In this document: one piece after another, positions 45,814 through 52,953 of the stretch
Numbering within the stretch: position 1 is the stretch's first letter
How the letters are laid out: each line of letters starts with the position of its first letter
Assembly: GCF_001190745.1 (NCBI RefSeq)
Contig: NZ_CP012196.1
Coordinates: 620,001 to 684,000 of the forward strand
Length of the DNA: 64,000 bases
DNA from: Campylobacter gracilis
GTDB taxonomy: Bacteria > Campylobacterota > Campylobacteria > Campylobacterales > Campylobacteraceae
Direction: 5' to 3'
Position numbers and translations under genes: made by a program
Notes under the pieces: model-generated
What the model was told of the DNA's origin: nothing
The model's input: only the letters and a program-made list of their open reading frames with translations
Database searches by the model: none

Positions 45814-47993
45814 TGTGAAAATATCTCCGAAATTTTTTGATGTGCCGCGTGGTTTTCGCGCGTAGGAAGCGGGCGGCGGATGAAGTAGCGCGTGCCGCTT
45901 GCGTTTGCGCGGATGAAACACTGCTGCGGAAAGTCGAATGCACCGAGCGAAAGCAGGATTAGCACGTCTTGCGGCTCGGCGGCGCCCGACTTGCTTTGCC
46001 GTTCGTTTTGCGGCTCGGTGCAGCACGGCTTGCTTTGCTGTTTATCTTGCTGCTCGGCACGGTTTAATTTGCCTTGGTGTTCGGCTTGTAGCTCGTCATG
46101 GCTTGGCTCGCTTCGGCGCCCGACTTGCGACTTGATAGAGTTTGATTTATTTTGTAATTCGGCTTGCGGTTCAGCAGCGTGGTTTAGCTCGTTTTTTAGT
46201 TCGGTTTGCAATTCATTTTTGCAAAGTATGGCGCTCGCTTTTTTTAGAATTTGCGTAACGTTCGCTTCGTCTGTGTGGGTTGCATTTGATGTGGCGTTTG
46301 CTTCCGCTGCACGGGTCGCCGCGAATGAGCCGTCCAAATTCGGCATATTGCTTGCATCTATTGTGCCGATCGCTGCGGGTGTAGTGCTCGCACCTGTCGC
46401 GTCGATAGCTGCAAGCGCACCCTCCGTGCCGCTAGCATTTAGCGCGCTGCTTGTTGCGATCTGTTCGCAGGCTAAAGCGCGCTTTTCGCTCGAGGCGGGG
46501 CGGTTAAATTTAGCGCTCGTTGCGGCGCCTGTGCTTATCGTATTTCTCGCACTCGCTACGCCGCCGCCTGTTAAATTTACGCCGTTTGTGCTCAAGCGAT
46601 CCTCTTTTAAATTTACGCCGTCTTTTGCACTCGTCTTATCCGCGCGGTTTGTATTCAGTGCGCCGCTTGCTTTTTTTAGAATTTGTGTAGCGTTCTCGCA
46701 AGCTGAAATTTTATCGCTCGCTGTCGTAGCTAAAATTTTGCCGCCGCCTGACGAAATTTCATCCATGCTTGCGCGCTTAGTTAAATTTTTTCCTCGCATT
46801 GCGTTTAAATTTATGGCTTCGGACATGCCGTCGGCGCCTGCTTCGTACGAGATAAAACCGCCATCTAGGTTTGCACAAGGATTTGAGTTCGTTTTTGAGG
46901 TAAAATTTGAGTCACTGCCTGCATCAAAATTTACGCCACCATCCGCGGTGCAAGCCCAGTCCGCATCCAAGCTTTTTTGCGCGTCAAAATAAAAAATTTC
47001 CTCAAAATGCACGAAAAAATCCTCGCCTTTGAAGGTAGAATTTTTAAAATTTCGTGCGATTGCCGCCGCGTCAAATTTTAAAAATTCCATCTCAAATTGC
47101 TGCGGCTCGCCCAGACCCGCGGTTTTGTTCTCATAGATCAGATCGTAGATGTCTTTGTCCATCTTGCGCCATCTATCCTCGTATTTGCTCGCTACGGCGG
47201 CGTCGCGGTTTTTAAAATGCGAAATTTCGCCCGCTTTTCGCTGAACGTAGGGCGAGAGCTTTTGCATCGCATAGAGGAAGTACTCCTCGCTGTCGGTGCG
47301 AAGCTCGAAGCGGCCGCCGAGCTCGAGCGTGCGTGCGATCTGCGAGGCGAACTCGTCGCTTATGACGCGGCGGTGCGGCGCATCGTCCCACGGCACGGGG
47401 AAGTGCAAAAACACGCGCTGCAAGCAACCCGCGGGAAGCAGGCTTAGTAAAATCCGCGCGTCGGTGGCTATGAGAGCGATGTTTTGCAGCCCCTCGCGGA
47501 TCGCTAGCTTTGCGACCTGTTCGATTGCTGGCTTGTAAATTTCGATACCGATTAGCAGCGCGTCTTGATTTGAGTGCGCTTGATGAAGCAGGTGTCGGCC
47601 TGAGCCGAAGCCGATCTCGATGAAAATTTTATTAAATTTAGAGCTTTTTACGAGGGATAAAATTTCATTCTCGTCCAAAATCAGCGGCGTTTTTTCGGTG
47701 AGCGAGCTGTCTTTGTAAGCAAACGCCTGCGAGATGATCGACCCGCAGAAGCGCTCTTTAAAAATTTCGAGCGCTCGCTGCAGATGACCGATCTTGGCGG
47801 GCTTAGTGATCTTTTCGCCCTTTACTATTACTTTGCCGTCGCTGGGCTTTAGGGTGATAAAAAACTCGCTATCAAAGCTCTTAGTTCGCACGAGCGTTAA
47901 ATTTCTGCCGCGCGCCGTTTCTAAAAATTCGACCTCGCCGAATCTAGCAGGCAGCGGCGGCAGGCTCACGCTTTGGGTTATGAAATTCGGCAA
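45801..47993 (-). CDS. trmB: tRNA (guanine-N7)-methyltransferase with a 336-residue insertion
   Basis: 730 residues; epsilonproteobacterial TrmB proteins are about 390. Residues 1-340 and 677-730 read as a normal enzyme: the SAM site FIEIGFGSGRHLLHQA, the catalytic region FLHFPVPWDDAPHRRVIS, GGRFELRTDSEEYF, then FVHFEEIFYF. The chain jumps back to family sequence at DVLILLSLGAFDFPQQCFI. The insertion (341-676) is Ala/Ser/Thr/Asn-rich at first and Gln/Glu/Lys/Asn-rich later. RAATTY words encode KIL, NLK, NFT and QILKK pieces in it. No stop interrupts it, so it is tolerated, probably as a disordered loop in the C-terminal domain. Start 4 bases after the flpA stop. Confidence 0.88.
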   Translation of the reverse strand: MPNFITQSVSLPPLPARFGEVEFLETARGRNLTLVRTKSFDSEFFITLKPSDGKVIVKGEKITKPAKIGHLQRALEIFKERFCGSIISQAFAYKDSSLTEKTPLILDENEILSLVKSSKFNKIFIEIGFGSGRHLLHQAHSNQDALLIGIEIYKPAIEQVAKLAIREGLQNIALIATDARILLSLLPAGCLQRVFLHFPVPWDDAPHRRVISDEFASQIARTLELGGRFELRTDSEEYFLYAMQKLSPYVQRKAGEISHFKNRDAAVASKYEDRWRKMDKDIYDLIYENKTAGLGEPQQFEMEFLKFDAAAIARNFKNSTFKGEDFFVHFEEIFYFDAQKSLDADWACTADGGVNFDAGSDSNFTSKTNSNPCANLDGGFISYEAGADGMSEAINLNAMRGKNLTKRASMDEISSGGGKILATTASDKISACENATQILKKASGALNTNRADKTSAKDGVNLKEDRLSTNGVNLTGGGVASARNTISTGAATSAKFNRPASSEKRALACEQIATSSALNASGTEGALAAIDATGASTTPAAIGTIDASNMPNLDGSFAATRAAEANATSNATHTDEANVTQILKKASAILCKNELQTELKNELNHAAEPQAELQNKSNSIKSQVGRRSEPSHDELQAEHQGKLNRAEQQDKQQSKPCCTEPQNERQSKSGAAEPQDVLILLSLGAFDFPQQCFIRANASGTRYFIRRPLPTRENHAAHQKISEIFSQWQR
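45966..46973 (-). repeat. Low-complexity insertion within trmB
   Basis: Codons 341-676. It includes two near-identical 25-base copies encoding TQILKKAS (46665-46688 and 46233-46256, exactly 432 bases apart). It also has four or more KEDRLS/NGVNLTGG-like pieces and a 3' part of repeated AEPQ(A/N)E(L/R)Q(N/S)K units at about 45966-46170. Confidence 0.75.
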
Positions 47994-47996
47994 ACT

Positions 47997-48662
47997 TTAT
48001 TCTGCCTGCGCTGCGGCAATGACTGCACTAGGCTTGGACAGCTCTCCGTTTTCGGTTTTGACGGTAATGCGGTATTCGTATCCTTCGCCGTAATCGATAT
48101 TGTCGATATATTCGGCGCTAAGTCTGCCGCGAACCTCTTTAATCGTGCTCCATGACTCGCCTCCCTTAGGACGGCGCTCGATTAGATAAGAGCTTACGCG
48201 AAGATCTGGATGCGGGCGCCAGATGATCTTAACGCGGCCCGGAAGCCCGTAGATCGCCTGCGCAAACGGCACGGACTCTAGCATCTTTGCTGTGCTTGCG
48301 ATAGCGACCGGAGAAGGAGCCGAAACGCCCTTGGCGCCGTATGTGCGCACGGTGTATTTATACGAAGTGCCCGGCTGCAGCCTCGTATCTACGTAGTGTG
48401 TGGAGTATGGATCTGCGATAGTGGCGATTTTTTTGGCTTCGCCGCCGCTTGCAGGCGCTCGGTAAACGACAAAGCCAAGTACGGCGGTATTGCTGTCGTA
48501 TCTTGGCCACTCAAGTCCGATCTCATTGTCGCTCGTGATCGTCCTAATGCTCTCCACGCGCGGCAGGCTTTCGTCGCTTGCGCTAGGCGCGCTAGACGTA
48601 GCGCAGCCAGCCACTAATATCGCTAAAGTAGCGCTCAACGTTAGTCGGTAAAATTTTTTCAT
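47997..48662 (-). CDS. flpA: Fibronectin-binding lipoprotein FlpA, short form
   Basis: 221 residues from the ATG behind AAAGGA (MKKFYRLTLSATLAIL, lipobox LVAGC). Two fibronectin type III domains are visible: residues about 35-125 (ESIRTITSDNEIGLEWPRYD ... SYKYTVRTYGAKG) and 130-218. The second contains WRPHPDLRV, one residue away from the WRPHPDFRV fibronectin-binding motif known from C. jejuni FlpA. That protein is about 410 residues with three such domains, so here the third is missing and trmB follows at once. Position between rluD and trmB matches C. jejuni. The start lies inside the rluD end, 71 bases overlap. Confidence 0.82.
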   Translation of the reverse strand: MKKFYRLTLSATLAILVAGCATSSAPSASDESLPRVESIRTITSDNEIGLEWPRYDSNTAVLGFVVYRAPASGGEAKKIATIADPYSTHYVDTRLQPGTSYKYTVRTYGAKGVSAPSPVAIASTAKMLESVPFAQAIYGLPGRVKIIWRPHPDLRVSSYLIERRPKGGESWSTIKEVRGRLSAEYIDNIDYGEGYEYRITVKTENGELSKPSAVIAAAQAE

Positions 48663-50079
48663 AAATTTCATCCTTTACCTTTTGATTTGTCGTAAAATTT
48701 AGAAATTCGCTCGGCAAGCCCGCGCATATTTTCACCTCTTTGCCGCTTCGCGGATGGATGAAATAGAGCAAATAGGCATGGAGCAAAATCCTGCTAATTT
48801 TAGCGTTTTCGCTCTTAAATCCGTATAAATGATCGCCCAAAATGTGCCGATTTATCGAGCTTAAATGCACGCGGATCTGATGCGTGCGACCCGTGAAGAG
48901 CTTCGCCGCGACGAGATTAAAGCTCTTTAAGTTTATCGGCGGCAGCTTATAGTTTTGAGCGGGATTTTTAAAATTTAAAGCCTTATTCTCGGCGAGACGG
49001 GCGGTTTGGGTTTGATCCGCGCTCATATCGGCGGTTAAAATTTTATCTGCGTTATCCGCGCGGTTATTTGGAATTTTATCTGCGCTTTGAATTAAAATTT
49101 TATCCGCGCTCTGCATGCAATTATTTGAAATTTCATCCACGTTATCCGCACGATTATTTAAAATTTTATCCGTGCCTGCGTTGGGATTCGCGCTTGCGTG
49201 GGTCGCTAAAATTTTACTCGCATCTGCGTCCCTGCTAGCGTTTAAAATTTTATCCTTGCCTGTGGATACAGCCGAAATTTTATTCGCATCACCAGTTGAA
49301 ATTTTATCCATAGCGTCGCCCAAAATTTTCTCTTCAGTGGAAATTCTACTTGCGCTTGCGTTCGCAGCCGTACCGTCGCCTGCGCCTAAAATTTCATCGC
49401 ACCTCTCGGCGGAGTTTTGAAGTTCCGTTAATTCCGCTCCGCTTAAAATTTCATAAAACGCGCTCTTTGCGCTACGTCCGCCGGGCACGATCCCCATTTT
49501 TAGACGGTTTGCGGGGTTGCGAGAGATCGGTCGCTCGATCACGCAGGGCTCTTTCAGCGGCAGGTCGATGAGCGCGAGGTATATCCGCCCCATGCTTTTA
49601 TCGCTTAACTGCGCCGAGAGCGCGGCGTGCGCGGCGTTGTTTTTGGCGACGAGCAGGGCGCCGCTGGTGAGCTTATCCAGGCGGTGCACGATGCCTGCGC
49701 GAAGCTCGCCGCCGAGCGTGGAGAGCAGATAGCCGCGAGACTTGAGCCAGTCCACGAGCGTCGGTTCTTTGACGCTTGCGGCGGGGTGGACGGTAAGGCC
49801 CGCGGGCTTATTTACCACGAGCAGATCATCGTCCTCGTATAAAATTTCAACGTCGAAGTTTAGCCTCTCCGCGCTTGTTTGCTGCGGCGCGGACGCGGGG
49901 TAGTCGATACGTACGAGCTCGCCCGCAGATAGCTTGTAGCCGGGCTTAGTTTGCACCGCGCCGTTCACTCTGACCGCTGCGGATTTGATTAAATTTGATA
50001 TTTGGTTGCGCGAAATTCCAAGCTGCGAGCTTAAAAAAACGTCGAGCCTTTCGCTGCATTGTGCTATTAGATTATCCAA
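48592..50079 (-). CDS. rluD: RluA/RluD-family pseudouridine synthase with a 169-residue insertion
   Basis: 495 residues; relatives are about 320. S4-type domain (1-60), catalytic core with VNKPAGLTVHP, RAGIVHRLDKLTSGALLVAK (catalytic Asp 135), ISRNPANRLKM and, after the insertion, AAKLFTGRTHQIRVHLSSI. It isomerises uridines in 23S rRNA (RluD-type is inferred, not certain). Residues 214-382 are an inserted Ser/Ala/Asn/Asp stretch in which (D/E/S/N)(K/E)I(L/S/P) occurs eleven times, from AAAATTTTA-type words in a single frame. The 3' end overlaps flpA by 71 bases. Divergent from mrdB across 52 bases. Confidence 0.85.
   Translation of the reverse strand: MDNLIAQCSERLDVFLSSQLGISRNQISNLIKSAAVRVNGAVQTKPGYKLSAGELVRIDYPASAPQQTSAERLNFDVEILYEDDDLLVVNKPAGLTVHPAASVKEPTLVDWLKSRGYLLSTLGGELRAGIVHRLDKLTSGALLVAKNNAAHAALSAQLSDKSMGRIYLALIDLPLKEPCVIERPISRNPANRLKMGIVPGGRSAKSAFYEILSGAELTELQNSAERCDEILGAGDGTAANASASRISTEEKILGDAMDKISTGDANKISAVSTGKDKILNASRDADASKILATHASANPNAGTDKILNNRADNVDEISNNCMQSADKILIQSADKIPNNRADNADKILTADMSADQTQTARLAENKALNFKNPAQNYKLPPINLKSFNLVAAKLFTGRTHQIRVHLSSINRHILGDHLYGFKSENAKISRILLHAYLLYFIHPRSGKEVKICAGLPSEFLNFTTNQKVKDEIYEKILPTNVERYFSDISGWLRYV
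48934..49440 (-). repeat. AAAATTTTA repeat insertion within rluD
   Basis: Codons 214-382. Eleven KIL/KIS/KIP-type words spaced about 8-16 codons; NNRADNVDEIS and NNRADNADKIL are closely related neighbouring units. No stop codons. Confidence 0.8.
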
Positions 50080-50131
50080 ATTTATACCTTTTTTGGCTAT
50101 TCTTACGTCAAAATTTTAATAGGATTAAGCG

Positions 50132-51238
50132 TTGTTTAAAATTGACAAAAAGATTTTAGCATATTTTGATTTCATTCAACCTTTTTTGATCGTGCCGATA
50201 GTGGTTTTTTCATACGTTTTAATAAGCGAGGCAAACGACGTGCTGTCCTCGAAGCAGGTGGTTTATTTCGGCGTCGGATTTGCCGTTTTTACGCTGTTTT
50301 TTCTCTTTCCGATACGCAAATTTTTATATCTGATCCCGATATTTTATTGGACCAACATCATATTGCTGCTCAGCGTCGATTTTTTCGGCGTTAGCAAGCT
50401 AGGAGCTAGGCGCTGGCTAGAGATTCCTTTCGTGCATTTTACGCTGCAGCCCAGCGAGGTAATGAAGCCCGCATTTATCCTGATGCTGATGTATCTGATA
50501 CACAAAAATCCGCCGCCGAAAAACGGCTACGGGCTGAAGGATTTTTTGCGCCTTAGCTTTTACATACTTCTGCCTTTCGTTCTGATCGCGAAAGAGCCCG
50601 ATCTAGGCACCGCCGCGATACTTTTTTTGACGGGATTTGCGATCCTTTTCATCATCGGCGTCGATAAAAAAATTTGGCTTACGCTGATCATCGTTTTTGT
50701 GGCCAGCTCGCCGATTTTGTACGAAAACATGCACGATTATCAAAAAAAGCGCATCGCCGATTTCATCAGCGAGGAGCCCAATTACCAGGTCAAGCAGGCG
50801 ATCATCGCTATCGGAAACGGCGGCATCTACGGCAAGGATAAGGATGAAGCGACGCAGACGCACTTTAAATTCTTGCCGATTGCGACGAGCGATTTTATCT
50901 TCGCTTATACGATCGAGCGCTTCGGCTTCGTGGGGGCTGCCGCGCTGATCGCGCTGTATGCGCTGCTGATACTGCATCTGCTGAGCCTGAACTACGATTT
51001 CAAAAGCGATTATCTGATACGGGTCTTTACGAGCGCGCTTGCCTCGCTCATTTTCATCTACACGGGCGTCAATATCTCGATGGTGGTGGGCTTCGCGCCC
51101 GTCGTGGGCGTGCCGCTGCCGTTTTTCAGCTATGGCGGCAGCAGCTTCATCACCTTTATGATCCTTTTTGGAATTTTGCAAAATTTGCTGACGTTTAGGA
51201 TGAAGGATAACTACAAGACCTACAAGATTAGGATGTAA
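50132..51238 (+). CDS. mrdB: Rod-shape protein RodA (peptidoglycan glycosyltransferase)
   Basis: 368 residues from a TTG start (AGGA upstream), about ten helices. SEDS-family motifs: GARRWLEIPFVHFTLQPSEVMKPAFIL and the C-terminal VVGFAPVVGVPLPFFSYGGSSFITFM, plus KEPDLGTA with the conserved Asp of the polymerase. It extends glycan strands in cell elongation with PBP2. Divergent from rluD as in C. jejuni. Confidence 0.93.
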   Translation: MFKIDKKILAYFDFIQPFLIVPIVVFSYVLISEANDVLSSKQVVYFGVGFAVFTLFFLFPIRKFLYLIPIFYWTNIILLLSVDFFGVSKLGARRWLEIPFVHFTLQPSEVMKPAFILMLMYLIHKNPPPKNGYGLKDFLRLSFYILLPFVLIAKEPDLGTAAILFLTGFAILFIIGVDKKIWLTLIIVFVASSPILYENMHDYQKKRIADFISEEPNYQVKQAIIAIGNGGIYGKDKDEATQTHFKFLPIATSDFIFAYTIERFGFVGAAALIALYALLILHLLSLNYDFKSDYLIRVFTSALASLIFIYTGVNISMVVGFAPVVGVPLPFFSYGGSSFITFMILFGILQNLLTFRMKDNYKTYKIRM

Positions 51239-51342
51239 ATTTAGCCCGTGCGGATAAATTTTGAAATTTTACGAAATCGCGCGAGACTTGTTTTTAAGTC
51301 GGCGGTGAAATCTTAAGCAGGGCGCTAAATTTTTAAAGCTCG

Positions 51343-51669
51343 CTACAAAATCACGCCGATGCCGAGCGTAAAGACCACCGCGAAAAAGGCGTATGTAAAG
51401 GCAAATTCCAAAGTTTGCGAATTAAAAAATCCGTAGTACAAAACGCTTGTGAAAAATCCGCCCACGAAGGCTACGGCAAAGATCCCAATCCGCGCCGCGA
51501 CTGGCTTTGCGCCGCAAAATTTGTATAGGTAAAAAACCCCGCAGAAACTGATCGCAAACCAGATCATCGCAGGCACCGGCCCGCTTATGCCTATCATGCC
51601 GAAAAGATTGGCTAAATTTAAAAGCAGTAAAAATATCACCGCAAGCGCGATCAGCGCGGATTTGATCAT
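51343..51669 (-). CDS. Small membrane protein of unknown function
   Basis: 108 residues, about four hydrophobic helices (6-22, 30-48, 58-80, 88-106), no motif I recognise. Its ATG overlaps the end of the next gene upstream by 4 bases (ATGA), so the two are a coupled pair, and both may form a complex. mrdB converges from the other side. Confidence 0.6.
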   Translation of the reverse strand: MIKSALIALAVIFLLLLNLANLFGMIGISGPVPAMIWFAISFCGVFYLYKFCGAKPVAARIGIFAVAFVGGFFTSVLYYGFFNSQTLEFAFTYAFFAVVFTLGIGVIL

Positions 51670-52286
51670 CTGTCGCGCCTTGCGTCGGGCACGGAATTTT
51701 CGCCGCCCTGATTGAAATTTTGCGCGGAATTTTTGCTCTCGTCGCCTTCATCTGTGCCGTCGTTTAAAATTTTAAAATTTTCGTCGGAATTTTCATCGGC
51801 GCCGCTTGCGAAATTTTCATCGAGATCGCCACTGGAGTTTAAAATTTCATCCTCGTTTTGAGAATTTGAAATTTCGCCGCTTTCTTTGAAATTTTCGCTC
51901 TCGTTGCCGTCTAAATTTTTAGAGCCTGCGTCCGCAGAATTTTTATAAATTTTATTTGAAAATCTTTTGTGCCTTATCTGCAGATAAAAGACGAAGGCGA
52001 CGAACGCCACCGCGGTGATCGCGATGTAGTAGCGGTTTTCGAAGAGCAGCACGCCCTCTACCAGCCCCGAAAACAGCGCGAGCAGCGAGGCGGTAAGAAA
52101 CGGAAAGCGCACTACGTCTTTTTCGCCGATTGCTAAGGCGATGAGCGCGACGCCGAAGATCGTGGCGTTTAGCAGCGCGCCTAGGACTTTGATCTCGGCA
52201 AAAAGGCTCGGATTGACGCGCGAAGTGACGTAGAGCGCGAGCGCGACGGCGGCGAAAAGCAGGATCAAAAATACGATTTTTTTCAT
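51666..52286 (-). CDS. Membrane protein with a repeat-derived acidic tail
   Basis: 206 residues, AAAGGTCTGAA before the ATG. Residues 1-105 contain about four helices (3-20, 35-52, 62-82, 87-105). Residues 107-206 are an acidic Asn/Ser/Asp/Glu tail without structure. The tail is coded by RAATTY words read in two frames: as ENF (SENFKES, DENFASG) and as EIS/EIL/KIL (GEISNSQ, DEILNSS, FKILNDG). The core family is unknown. Coupled to the 108-residue protein. Confidence 0.6.
   Translation of the reverse strand: MKKIVFLILLFAAVALALYVTSRVNPSLFAEIKVLGALLNATIFGVALIALAIGEKDVVRFPFLTASLLALFSGLVEGVLLFENRYYIAITAVAFVAFVFYLQIRHKRFSNKIYKNSADAGSKNLDGNESENFKESGEISNSQNEDEILNSSGDLDENFASGADENSDENFKILNDGTDEGDESKNSAQNFNQGGENSVPDARRDR
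51672..51956 (-). repeat. RAATTY-word tail of the 206-residue membrane protein gene
   Basis: Irregular repeats of 24-36 bases with AAATTTT, GAAATTTC and GGAATTTT encode about the last 96 codons. Confidence 0.65.
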
Positions 52287-52953
52287 TTCAGACCTTTTAA
52301 AATTTATCTTTAATTTACGATTCAGCTGCGCCTTTTATGCGCATAGAGCACAGGCATCGGCGCGTTGCAACTGCCATGTCTGAAGCATTACGCAAATATC
52401 GTGCGTCTTGCGGACATAGCACGGAATTTCAGGACGCGACCGCGCTGTTTTAAACGCGATTGGCGCAATATACACGCTCATAACTTAAAGTGCAATCCTA
52501 ATTGCGCGGACGGCGGTTTGAAACGCGATTCGCATTAGCGCGACAAAATCGCTATTTTTGCGCGACTTAAATGCGATTTTGTCGGTAAATTTTACCGCCA
52601 GCCGCACTCTGCTGAGCAAGTGGTGCCAAGTCTGTGCTTTAAAATTTTACGCCGAGCCGCGTTAAAATTCCGCGTCTAAGCCGTTATATATCCCCAGCTC
52701 GTGGCGCCGCAAGACGCCCCGCAAAATTTACCTGCCCGTAGTAAATATTTGGCATGCGAGCGAAATTTGCATGCAAGCGCCCGCGCGTTTTGCTTTAAAT
52801 TTAGCGCGGCGGATTTTAAATTTTAAATTTACCGCCTCTCGCTCTGTTTATCGCAAGATCTGTGCCGCTCGCCAAACTATATCTGCGGAGCAAATCTTGG
52901 CGCCAAAATAAAATTTCATCTCGCTCGCAAAATGCGTGGCGCGTAAAATTTCA
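52287..52953. other. 667-base intergenic region after amiA
   Basis: No gene seen. It contains a GGTAAATTTTACC near-palindrome at about 52584-52596 and repeated AAATTTAGCG/AAATTTACCG words in the last 300 bases. In C. jejuni mnmC follows amiA; it is not here. Confidence 0.5.

Noticed and set aside
45814-46026. 71-codon N-terminal extension of FtsE
   Set aside because: Basic, low-homology stretch in the antisense-like shadow of trmB; the ATG at 45813 gives the normal FtsE length.
45892-46992. 366-codon plus-strand frame opposite trmB
   Set aside because: Shadow of the low-complexity insertion in trmB; no start signal and no domain.
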